This document shows, in pieces, positions 56,463-64,000 of a DNA stretch of 64,000 bases. How positions within the stretch are numbered: the first letter of the stretch is position 1; the number at the start of each line of letters is the position of its first letter. Made by a program: the position numbers and the translations under genes. The notes under the pieces were generated by a model, which saw only the letters and a list, made by a program, of their open reading frames with translations, was not told the origin of the DNA and did no database searches. Source of the stretch: CAWJMN01 sp963844055 (GTDB taxonomy: Bacteria > Planctomycetota > Planctomycetia > Pirellulales > Pirellulaceae); the NCBI GenBank assembly GCA_963844055.1, contig CAWJMN010000002.1:248001-312000 (forward strand), written 5' to 3'.

Positions 56463-57530
56463 TTAGGCATCTTCCTTCTCTTCCAGATTATATTCCTGCA
56501 ACTTGCTTCGCAGCGTGTTTCGGTTGATGCCAAGCTTCGTCGCTGCCTTGGTCTGTACATTATTGCAGGATTGCAGCACCTGGACGATTAATTCTTTTTC
56601 CACACGATTGACGATCTTCTCATGCAGGTTGGCTTGGTCTGTCCCTGCGGAGGTAATCCCTTGCTGCACCACCTCATAGACAAGTGTATCAAGGTCTGCC
56701 CCGCGCACGCGTCCCGTTCGGCGTTCCGGCCGGCCTAGCACGGTCTCCGGCAACAGTTCCATCGTCAATTCATCGCCATCAGCCATCGCCACGGCGCGCT
56801 CGACATAGTTCTGTAGTTCGCGAACGTTACCCGGCCAATGATAGTCCTGTAGCGCTTCAATCGCTTGCGGCTGGATATGAACCACCAGCTTGTCATTCGC
56901 TTCGCTATAGATCCCCAGGAAGTGTGCAACCAATGCGGGGATATCTTCCCGCCGCATCCGTAACGGGGGGATGAGGATCGGCACTACATTCAAGCGCCAG
57001 TACAAGTCTTCGCGAAAATGCTCTGCTTCGACTTCATCGCGCAGGTTGCGATTGCTGGCCGCGATCACGCGAGTGTCCACCCGCACCGTATTGGTATCGC
57101 CGACGCGTTCAAACTCACGCTCTTGCAACACCCGCAGCAGCTTTACCTGCAAGTGCAACGAGGTGCTGTTGATCTCATCCAAAAAGATCGTACCGGTATG
57201 CGCCGCTTCAAACCGGCCCGTTCGATTGTTAACCGCCCCTGTAAACGAACCCCGTACGTGCCCGAAAAGTTCGCTTTCCAGCAGGCTCTCGCTCAATGCC
57301 CCGCAATTGACCCGCACAAACGGACCACTGCGTCGCTGGCTTAAGCGATGCACGGCCGTCGCGATCATCTCCTTGCCGGTTCCCGTTTCCCCAAGCAGCA
57401 ACACCGAAGCATTTGTTTGAGCCACCTTCCGCGTTAGACGATAGACAGCCTCCATGGCAGCACTCGTCCCAATGAGCCCGGGAATCGGGGGCCCACTGTC
57501 AGCAGCAGAAGTAGTGCGGGGAATCGACAT
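56463..57530 (-). CDS. Sigma-54-dependent transcriptional activator (no receiver domain)
   Basis: The 355-residue protein has an AAA+ domain from about residue 18 to 255 and a Fis-type helix-turn-helix at 330-348 (AATKLGINRNTLRSKLQEY). Walker A GETGTGKE is at 47-54, Walker B GTIFLDE near 112, and the arginine-finger ASNRNLRDEVE near 157. The sigma-54 contact loop reads GSFTGA (94-99) where GAFTGA is usual. There is no N-terminal regulatory domain, only 18 residues, so activity is probably controlled by a partner or by amount. It opens promoters with RpoN; its targets are unknown. The gene lies 82 bases downstream of the HEAT/pseudo-receiver gene and could be its output. Confidence 0.93.
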   Translation of the reverse strand: MSIPRTTSAADSGPPIPGLIGTSAAMEAVYRLTRKVAQTNASVLLLGETGTGKEMIATAVHRLSQRRSGPFVRVNCGALSESLLESELFGHVRGSFTGAVNNRTGRFEAAHTGTIFLDEINSTSLHLQVKLLRVLQEREFERVGDTNTVRVDTRVIAASNRNLRDEVEAEHFREDLYWRLNVVPILIPPLRMRREDIPALVAHFLGIYSEANDKLVVHIQPQAIEALQDYHWPGNVRELQNYVERAVAMADGDELTMELLPETVLGRPERRTGRVRGADLDTLVYEVVQQGITSAGTDQANLHEKIVNRVEKELIVQVLQSCNNVQTKAATKLGINRNTLRSKLQEYNLEEKEDA

Positions 57531-57612
57531 TCGAAACTCTAAGCTCTTTTCAAAATCGGAAGGCAGTCCATTGTGCCTTCCACCATCTACCCATCACGAC
57601 CACACGTCGCAA

Positions 57613-59955
57613 CTAGGGACTCTTCACGGCCGCCTCTTCCGAAGCAGGAGCCTCATCCACGACCGACTTTTTTGTATCCACCGTTAGCCCGCCAACAGGC
57701 GTGGCCCGGCTTTCAATGGCGTCGATCACTTGCCCCAGCACTTCCTGGGTCCCGGCATCTAATGTCTCGCTGGCATTGTAGCGATCGTACTGATCCATGA
57801 TCTGCTTACGAGTCAAAAGCGTTCCACGACGACTAATCGCCTCCGCAAACCGACGAGCTGCATGCTGCCGCAGGTCGAGCGGATTCACGATGATGTCGGC
57901 ATATTCCACCAGCGCGGTCTGAGCGGCCGGCGTGGCGAAATGAGCCAACACCTCTGCGGCCGAAGCGGTCAGCGCTGGCGTCGCCAAAGCTCGAATCACA
58001 TTCGCCTCTTGGCGATGAACTTCGTGTTGCAACGGACCATCATTCCGCTTGAGTAACTGTAGCAAGCCTGCCAGTGCCATTTGCGACTGCTGCAGCCGCT
58101 CTTCGGTCAGCACAAGATTGCGACCCGCCAATGCTTCCAGCTTCTTAAGCTGCAGGCCCGCTGCTGCAGAATCGTAGATTCTTGGCACAATGATCGTGAG
58201 CGGATCTTCGTGCAATTCAAATTCAAACTTTTGGGCGTTCTCGTCTCGAACCAATACCGCCATCGGCAGTCCGGCCGAATGGTAATCGCGCCGCAGCAAT
58301 TGCACCATCTCGGCAGCGCGAGGGCCTTCCACCGCATCGTCGATCAGGACGAAATCAATGTCCGGCTGCTGCGAGACCTTCTGCAAAGCCTCTTTACCAC
58401 TAAAAACAATCGTGGGCTCCAATCCCATGCCTAGCATGAGGGCCGCCAAATCGGATGCAGCCGTCTTGCGAGCTTCACAAATGAGGACGCGTGGCGCTCC
58501 ACCACTGGCAGCCACATAGCCCAGGACCTCGACCATCCGGCTTGAGCCAGCAAAGGCCTCCCCCTTTGATAGTTCCAATGCCGAGAGGGCCGCCGCCAAA
58601 CGAACGCGAACATCACGATGCACCAGTGCCTTAGCCAGCGGCGTTTCTCCGCCGCCAGGACGCTTTAGCAAGCCGATATCACCCGCCTTGCCCAAAGCTG
58701 CTGCCGATTTACGGGCGGCCACCGTGTGCCCATTCTTCAGCGCATATTCCAGCGTCTTTTCCAGCATGGCCACTTCGGCTTTCCCCATTTCGGAAGTCGA
58801 TACAGAGGCAGGAGCGGCAGACTCTTCGCTCGACTCCAAGATCCCTTCTACCTCCATCCGGCAGACGCGATCCAGCACCGCATAGGATGCATTTTGGGGT
58901 GCAAGAGCAACCAGCATTTGTGAAAAATCACGAGCGGCAAACGTCGCCGCATCACGCTGCAATTGCTTACCGAGCTTGACGGTCTTGTCGGCGCCACTCC
59001 AGGTCCAAACGGAGACAAATCCATTCGCATCTTCTGGCAGTCGCTGCTCGCCGATCAGCAATTCACGGCTTCGGCGATAAAGCGTGCCTTCCACCTCTTG
59101 CTGCGAAGGCATCCGAGACATCAAACGCAACAGGGCTGACTCTGCCGCTTTCCTTACGGCCGCATCCCCATTCTCTTGAATCGCCAGCGTCGCAATCTGG
59201 GGCAACGCCCCGGTAACGCGGCGCTGCGCTAGCATCTGTAGCACATGCACTTGTTGCGAGCTGTTACCATGCCCTAAGACCGCGATCAGGGCCGGATAGG
59301 CCTCAGGCCCTAGGTCTAGCAGCGTCATTTGAATCTGTGTGGCAACCTTTTCCGAAGCAGGTTCTGCCAAAGCGGTAATCAAGACCGGGGCAATCCCCAG
59401 CCCCAGCTCCGCCAGTTGCCCACGTGTGTTACGCAGTGCTTCTTCGGAGTCTTGTCCCAAGTCGGTTAGCAGCTTGGCCTGACGTGCCGGATCTTTTGTC
59501 GCCTTCTCATGCGCCAGCAATACTGCACGGCCGAGCTTTTCTCCTTCGGGACGGACAACATTCGAAGCGGACAAACGGACAAACAGATCCGCCCCAAAAC
59601 GCTTGGCCAGTTCTTCTAGCTGGCTCTCATCCATCTTGAGAGCGATTGCCTTGGCCAAGTACTTCTTCGCCTCATCAGGGCGACCAAAGTCCAACGTCAG
59701 CCGAGCGGCTTCTACAAGCTGAATCCCGGTCGTGGGATTGTTTTCACGAAGCTGCAAGATGAGCTGCGGCTCAATCGGCCGCAGGTCTACAACCGGCCCC
59801 GCCTTGGCATCACGCCCCTTGGCGGCTGCCTTTCCCGCTTCCGCGCTAAATGGATCTTGAGCACCAGCCAGTGGCACCAGCACTCCCCCCAGCAACAGTC
59901 CCACCACACCTAAGGTGGCGGGCCGCACGGCGGTAATTCGCGAAAATCTCTTCAT
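57613..59955 (-). CDS. Exported HEAT-repeat protein with degenerate receiver-like domain
   Basis: The 780-residue protein has a signal peptide (cleavage near GAQDPF, residue 33). Helical repeats follow from about 60 to 300 (HEAT-like, e.g. LGPEAYPALIAVLGHG), and again around 640-740. A domain near 485-600 has a receiver-like strand order: RVLICEARKTAASDL, DFVLIDDAVEGPRAAEM, and MAVLVRDEN. The Asp at the phosphoacceptor place is present, but the acidic pair is reduced to one Glu and the conserved Lys is missing (VPRIYD). It is therefore probably a non-phosphorylated scaffold. Receiver-like domains outside the cytoplasm are odd. It precedes the sigma-54 activator on the same strand. Confidence 0.75.
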   Translation of the reverse strand: MKRFSRITAVRPATLGVVGLLLGGVLVPLAGAQDPFSAEAGKAAAKGRDAKAGPVVDLRPIEPQLILQLRENNPTTGIQLVEAARLTLDFGRPDEAKKYLAKAIALKMDESQLEELAKRFGADLFVRLSASNVVRPEGEKLGRAVLLAHEKATKDPARQAKLLTDLGQDSEEALRNTRGQLAELGLGIAPVLITALAEPASEKVATQIQMTLLDLGPEAYPALIAVLGHGNSSQQVHVLQMLAQRRVTGALPQIATLAIQENGDAAVRKAAESALLRLMSRMPSQQEVEGTLYRRSRELLIGEQRLPEDANGFVSVWTWSGADKTVKLGKQLQRDAATFAARDFSQMLVALAPQNASYAVLDRVCRMEVEGILESSEESAAPASVSTSEMGKAEVAMLEKTLEYALKNGHTVAARKSAAALGKAGDIGLLKRPGGGETPLAKALVHRDVRVRLAAALSALELSKGEAFAGSSRMVEVLGYVAASGGAPRVLICEARKTAASDLAALMLGMGLEPTIVFSGKEALQKVSQQPDIDFVLIDDAVEGPRAAEMVQLLRRDYHSAGLPMAVLVRDENAQKFEFELHEDPLTIIVPRIYDSAAAGLQLKKLEALAGRNLVLTEERLQQSQMALAGLLQLLKRNDGPLQHEVHRQEANVIRALATPALTASAAEVLAHFATPAAQTALVEYADIIVNPLDLRQHAARRFAEAISRRGTLLTRKQIMDQYDRYNASETLDAGTQEVLGQVIDAIESRATPVGGLTVDTKKSVVDEAPASEEAAVKSP

Positions 59956-60053
59956 CGCAGCGTTATCCCATCTTTGCTTGGCAAGCCCTTGCCATCACAC
60001 TTGCCACGCATCCCCAGCGCAGCCGCCTTGCATTCAATCGTTACCGCTACTAA

Positions 60054-61434
60054 CTATTCCAATCCCAGCTTCTTGGTCCAAATCGCCACTTGCGCAGCAA
60101 CTTCTCGTGGCGCCGTAGAGCCATAGCTCACAAATGACGAAACGGCCTTTTCAACCCCCAAGATGCCAAACACTTCCTCAGTGAATCCCTCATACGATGC
60201 CTGAAATTCAGCCAGCGACAAATCGGCCAGCCGTACATCGCGGCTGCGCTTTGCCAACCAGTTCGCCAACCAGGTGATGGGCCTTACGCTGCGGAACGCC
60301 GCGCAAGATCATGTATTCCATCAGGGTCGTCGCATCCAAATATCCCTTGTCCAGCTTGGCACTGATCCCTGCCAAATTCAGCTTGGCACCTGCCACCAAC
60401 GGCGCGGCCAATTCCAAGCAGATATCGACCGTGTCAAACGCATCGAACAAAGCTGGCTTGTCTTCTTGTAGGTCGCGGTTGTAGGCCAGCGGCAACCCCT
60501 TCACGAGCACCAGCAGCGTCTGCAAGTTGCCAATCACCCGGGCCGTCTTGCCACGCGTCAACTCCAGCACATCAGGGTTGATCTTCTGCGGCATGATGGA
60601 GGAGCCCGTGCAGAACTCCTGCGGCAAATGGAGGAACGAAAACTCGCTCGTGCTCCACAAAATCCACTCTTCCGCCCACGTGCTAAGGTGCGCAGCAATT
60701 AGCGACAGGACAAATGCCGACTCCAGCGCAAAATCCCGGTCACTAGAAATATCCAGGCTGTTGGCAGCAACCCCTTCAAACCCCAAGCGTTTGGCAACGT
60801 CGAACCGGTCGATCGGCAGCGAAGTTCCCGCCAAGGCAGCCGCTCCCAAGCTCAAACGATTCACCCGGCGACGGCAATCTGCCACCCGTTCTCGATCGCG
60901 CTCCAGCTTTTCGGCATACGCCAACCAGTAATGATTGGCCAACACAGGCTGAGCCCGTTGCATGTGGGTATATCCCGGCAGGATCACCCCTTCATCGACC
61001 GCACAGCGCCCCACAAATGCCTTTTGCAGGTCCAGCAGCCGACCATCCAGACGATCTAGCGAATCACGCACCCACAATCGGAGGTCCGTTGATACCTGAT
61101 CGTTACGGCTGCGGCCGGTGTGCAACTTCCGCCCGACATCTCCCAGTCGCTCAATCAGCGCCTGTTCGATGTGCATATGAATGTCTTCCAGTTCGATCTT
61201 GAACGGGAACTTCCCTTCCTCGATCTCTTGGCCAATCTCGGTGAGCGTCTTGGAAATCGCTTGGCACTCGTCCGCAGTGATCAGACCCACCTTCGAAAGC
61301 ATCTCGGCATGCGCAATCGATCCGCGCACATCTTGCGCATACAGACGATGGTCAAAGCTGATGCTTTCTGAAAAGCGATCAACGCGGCGATCCGTCGCCT
61401 GACTGAAAACTCCGCTACGTGAAGGACTGGCCAA
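60054..61434 (-). pseudogene. argH: Argininosuccinate lyase, apparent C-terminal frameshift
   Basis: ArgH splits argininosuccinate into arginine and fumarate. From TTG 61434 (AAGGA six bases upstream) the frame shows [21 protein letters not shown] near 24, [16 protein letters not shown] near 105, and the superfamily signature [13 protein letters not shown] near 275-287. It then loses register after GELVGKAQ and stops at 60208. The natural C-terminus ([14 protein letters not shown] to KKLGLE) is in another frame, ending at 60054. The switch lies near 60238-60265, where one extra base or two missing bases would restore a normal length near 460. As an arginine-pathway gene its loss would cause auxotrophy, so a sequence error is a serious alternative. 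Confidence 0.88.
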
Positions 61435-62117
61435 CTTCGATCCTTACATCATTCCAAGGAACGTAAAACATGCCCAAGCCAAACGCCGTCCGCACGCGCG
61501 TAAGATTGGCTACGACAATACTTTATCTCTCTTCGACACTTTCAACGGGCGACCCTTGATAGCATCTGCCTCGTCCGCATTCGCAACCTAGCCTACACGA
61601 CCCGAGCGACCAGCGTTCCGCTCCCAGTCGTTAGTGACAGCATGGTCGATGCCTTGTTTTTCAGCAGTCACCGCAAGATTCCCTCGCAGGACCTGCAATA
61701 ACGGCGGAGAAAATGCCGCTAAATCTTTACCAACTTATCAATCCTAGATGCCCCACCTCCGCCTGTCAACGAACGCCCCCTCCCTACCGCTTGAATGTTG
61801 GGCACGCCGCGCCTCGCGTGTGCCTGAAAGCCGAACATGCCCCGGCCCCCAGACCGGGCAAATACCTGCCACCCCTTGATACCCCAGCCACTTAACCCGT
61901 TAAATCAGAATACTTTACGCATTTCGACGCGACCTAGAATCCCAGGTCCACTAGCCAACTACCGTCACGATTGCCTGCCCTGTTTTAGCGCGACGAGCAC
62001 CATCCCGTTACAAATGGACTCCCCGCTACACTCAACCTTGGACCAACATTATCGTAACGGCGGCAAGTTCACCGACTTCGCGTTTCCTGCCAGACCTCCA
62101 TCGGCCATCCCACTCCT
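61435..62117. other. Intergenic region without recognisable genes
   Basis: No gene-like frame is seen on either strand in 680 bases. The short open frames are Pro/Arg/Cys-rich shadows. The region presumably carries the promoters of argH (minus) and the membrane-protein gene (plus). No repeat or hairpin stood out. Confidence 0.5.
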
Positions 62118-63173
62118 ATGAGCACTGCCTCCAGCCCTGCCACACCGCACAGCGGCAACCTCAATCCTGAGGGGTTCATTTCGCAGCAAGTCAGCCGCAT
62201 CCGTCGCAACCTTTGCATTGCCAACGGTATCGCCCTCGCAATCCTTTTGTTTTTTGCTTGGCTCACCAGCGGATACTACTACTGCTTTTTTCGTGGGCCA
62301 CGCTTGGTCACGCCCGACCAAATGCTGGAAATTGCCAAAAGCCCCGGAAGCGGAAACTTGCTCGACTACGTCGAGATGCATGACCAGGTCCTCGTCTCCA
62401 CGGGGCTTTATGAAGAATCGACGAATGATGACAAGGTCTATTCGATCAACCCCTATTATCTCGTCGCCATCGGCGAGAAGTTCCTGCTTGTCAAAACAGA
62501 AGACAAAGCCCCCAGTGGCAAAGTATTGCGCGGCCCCGTCGCAGCCGTCTACTCAAAGCCGGATCAAAGTGCACATGCGATGCTCCTTAGCGCTCGTCCC
62601 GACCTGCGCTCAAGGCTTCTGCCGATCATCTTGAACGATGCGGCCGCATTCAACGTTGCCGGCTACATCGGCCTCGTCTTCTTTACCCCACTGTTTTTGC
62701 TCTGCACTTACAACCTCGTCAAAGCCGTCCATGGCCTTGGTGGCTGGGCCCTTCATCCCGTGACACGCGCTCTGGTAAGCCACGGCGATCCTTTTCAATT
62801 GGCCAGTCAGATCGACGCCGAAGTCGCCAGCGACACCACTATCATCGTCGGCAAGGTCACGCTGACGGAGCAATGGTTGCTTCATCGATCGGTGTTTGCG
62901 CTGCAGGTCATCTCGCTTCCTACCATCGTTTGGTGCTACCACCTTGTCCTGAATGGTTCTCACATTGCCGTTCTTCATTTACGCTCCGGCAAGTCCATTT
63001 CGATTCCCATGAAAGAGGCGTTTGTTGCATCCCTTCTTCGAGAGGTTCAAACGCGTATTCCGTGGGTACAAACCGGCTACTCCAGCGAAATGCATCGCCA
63101 GTGGCAAAAGGATCGAGGCCCCCTCACTGCCCAAGTCGATCTTCGCATGCAGGCCTATCTCGCAAAACGCTAA
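62118..63173 (+). CDS. Membrane protein of unknown function
   Basis: The 351-residue protein has a polar N-terminus (about 1-35), then a helix near 36-56 (ANGIALAILLFFAWLTSGYYYCFF) and a large non-membrane domain. A second helix lies near 180-200 (IGLVFFTPLFLLCTYNLV) and a hydrophobic stretch near 260-275. The part between includes a GKVTLTEQWLLHRS block and the end is polar (RGPLTAQVDLRMQAYLAKR). No family recognised. It may sense or bind at the membrane. It is followed by a terminator that serves the convergent gene at the right edge. Confidence 0.72.
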   Translation: MSTASSPATPHSGNLNPEGFISQQVSRIRRNLCIANGIALAILLFFAWLTSGYYYCFFRGPRLVTPDQMLEIAKSPGSGNLLDYVEMHDQVLVSTGLYEESTNDDKVYSINPYYLVAIGEKFLLVKTEDKAPSGKVLRGPVAAVYSKPDQSAHAMLLSARPDLRSRLLPIILNDAAAFNVAGYIGLVFFTPLFLLCTYNLVKAVHGLGGWALHPVTRALVSHGDPFQLASQIDAEVASDTTIIVGKVTLTEQWLLHRSVFALQVISLPTIVWCYHLVLNGSHIAVLHLRSGKSISIPMKEAFVASLLREVQTRIPWVQTGYSSEMHRQWQKDRGPLTAQVDLRMQAYLAKR

Positions 63174-63191
63174 GCATACTTTGCACCGACG

Positions 63192-63235
63192 AAAAAAGGC
63201 CGGCGGAAAGAAGCAACTGCCTCTCGCCACCGGCC
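63192..63235 (-). terminator. Rho-independent terminator for the gene at the right edge
   Basis: On the minus strand, GGCCGGTGGCG and CGCCGGCC arms (with one unpaired base) enclose a 19-base loop and are followed by six T. It lies 34 bases after the stop of the gene at 63269 and also just past the plus-strand gene ending at 63173. Confidence 0.8.
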
Positions 63236-63268
63236 ATCGAACCATTGTCTGCCTAGGTTGCCGCTACT

Positions 63269-64000
63269 TTAATTGTAATAACCATAGTAGTAGTAGTTTG
63301 CCGTGGGTTTGAAGAACTCATTGGGCTTGAGCTTGGTCTTCCACTTGATGACCGAGCTATTGTTGACAGCGGGATGCCCTTGATAGTTGTTCCAATCTTC
63401 CGGCCGGAATGCCCCAATCGTTACGGCCCCCATGTCACTTGCCTCAACCGCTTTTCCGCCCACTCGCAGTGTAACTTCCACATCGATCTCGACTTGCTTG
63501 TGATTACACAGGCTCAGTGAAACCTCTTTGGAAATCTTGGCATAACGATGGCCGGCCCATTCCAATGCCGTCAAATCACGCCCGGTCTCTTTCTCATCAA
63601 ATAGCCCCTTCGTGTCGACCGAAATCGTCACTGGCACTCGCACTTCATCGGTTACACCCGTGTAGGTCATCAACTCCTGGGCCAACGGCTGACGACCTTG
63701 CATGATCATCACCGGCCCTGTGGTCCAAGGAACGTTCGTCGTATTACTCAGGACCACTTGATGCCAAACTTGGTTCTTCGAAAGCTTGAGCGGAGAATTG
63801 AGACCAGCCCCACCGGGGCTGACGTCACTCGATTCACGTTGATATTCAACATCCCACGTGTAGATGTCACGATAAGGAACTACCGTTGAAAAGATCGTAT
63901 GAGCCGAGCGTTCACCACGAGCAATCGACAGCTTGGGCAGGTTATATACAAACAAGTCATTCGTTCCGCCGGCCGTCAGCTCACCCGGCAAATTCAAAAG
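63269..64000 (-). CDS. Hypothetical protein, 5' part beyond the window
   Basis: The frame runs through the right edge (the last base codon is in frame), so only the C-terminal 243 residues are seen. These are beta-rich: RDIYTWDVEYQRESSDVSPG, LSNTTNVPWTTGPVMIM, RVPVTISVDTKGLFDEKETG. The end is aromatic (NYYYYGYYN). The pattern with alternating Val/Thr strands looks like a DUF4139-like or Ig-like surface protein, but I could not settle this. The Tyr-rich tail is unusual. It is closed by a strong terminator. Confidence 0.65.
   Translation of the reverse strand, partial: LLNLPGELTAGGTNDLFVYNLPKLSIARGERSAHTIFSTVVPYRDIYTWDVEYQRESSDVSPGGAGLNSPLKLSKNQVWHQVVLSNTTNVPWTTGPVMIMQGRQPLAQELMTYTGVTDEVRVPVTISVDTKGLFDEKETGRDLTALEWAGHRYAKISKEVSLSLCNHKQVEIDVEVTLRVGGKAVEASDMGAVTIGAFRPEDWNNYQGHPAVNNSSVIKWKTKLKPNEFFKPTANYYYYGYYN

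Noticed and set aside
61713..62121. Short plus-strand frames upstream of the membrane protein
   Set aside because: Pro/Arg/Cys-rich composition and no ribosome site; treated as non-coding.

Overview
The window comes from a planctomycete, most likely of the Pirellulales/Pirellulaceae type. The evidence is two very large secreted proteins that share an N-terminal [15 protein letters not shown] export motif followed by RTX repeats, a BBP7-type beta-barrel porin, a planctomycete-style membrane Ser/Thr kinase with DLG in place of DFG, secreted Gfo/Idh/MocA oxidoreductases, a giant VCBS/UnbV-like protein, and the general gene style. It reads as ordinary chromosome with one small accessory patch. 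No CRISPR array, intact phage or intact insertion sequence was found.

Layout: 1-7 kb holds the start of an SDR gene, a Tat-exported PhoD-type phosphatase, and a three-gene minus-strand operon: ApbE flavin transferase, an exported TPR/FMN-binding protein, and a NapH/NapG-like polyferredoxin membrane protein. Together these look like a covalently flavinylated extracytosolic electron-transfer module. 7-16 kb holds a Gly-rich exported protein, a 1030-residue RTX exoprotein, an SDR, an ADP-ribosylglycohydrolase and a vanadium-haloperoxidase-like RTX exoprotein. 16-19.1 kb is an accessory patch ending at tRNA-Glu(CUC). It has gene remnants, two diverged copies of a dispersed repeat, one orphan membrane protein, and a 19/22 direct-repeat match to the tRNA 3' end that may be an old attachment site. 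19.4-25.3 kb is a molybdopterin cluster (moaD, moaE, moaA, a cysteine desulfurase) followed upstream by a 1 kb-codon FAD/Fe-S dehydrogenase. 25-32 kb carries zinc-ribbon membrane proteins, folE, and two exported Gfo/Idh proteins flanking an AT-rich pair of zinc-ribbon proteins, one with a J domain. 32.5-35.7 kb is a methyltransferase / E2-like acyltransferase / epimerase run and a stand-alone receiver. 35.9-43.7 kb has the BBP7 porin, an RND pump with its adaptor, and glyA. 44-54 kb has the kinase, a PQQ-type beta-propeller protein, msrA, an HpaI-type aldolase and the 1317-residue VCBS protein. 54-64 kb has hemA with a HemX/CcsA partner, a sigma-54 activator, an exported HEAT/pseudo-receiver protein, argH, a membrane protein and a truncated gene at the right edge.

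A pattern worth knowing before using the annotation: at least four otherwise well-conserved genes (cysteine desulfurase, moaD, the E2-like acyltransferase and argH), and probably the methyltransferase start, are each broken by one apparent indel. Most are repaired by adding a single base. Because argH and moaD are housekeeping genes, indel errors in the sequence are at least as likely as real decay.
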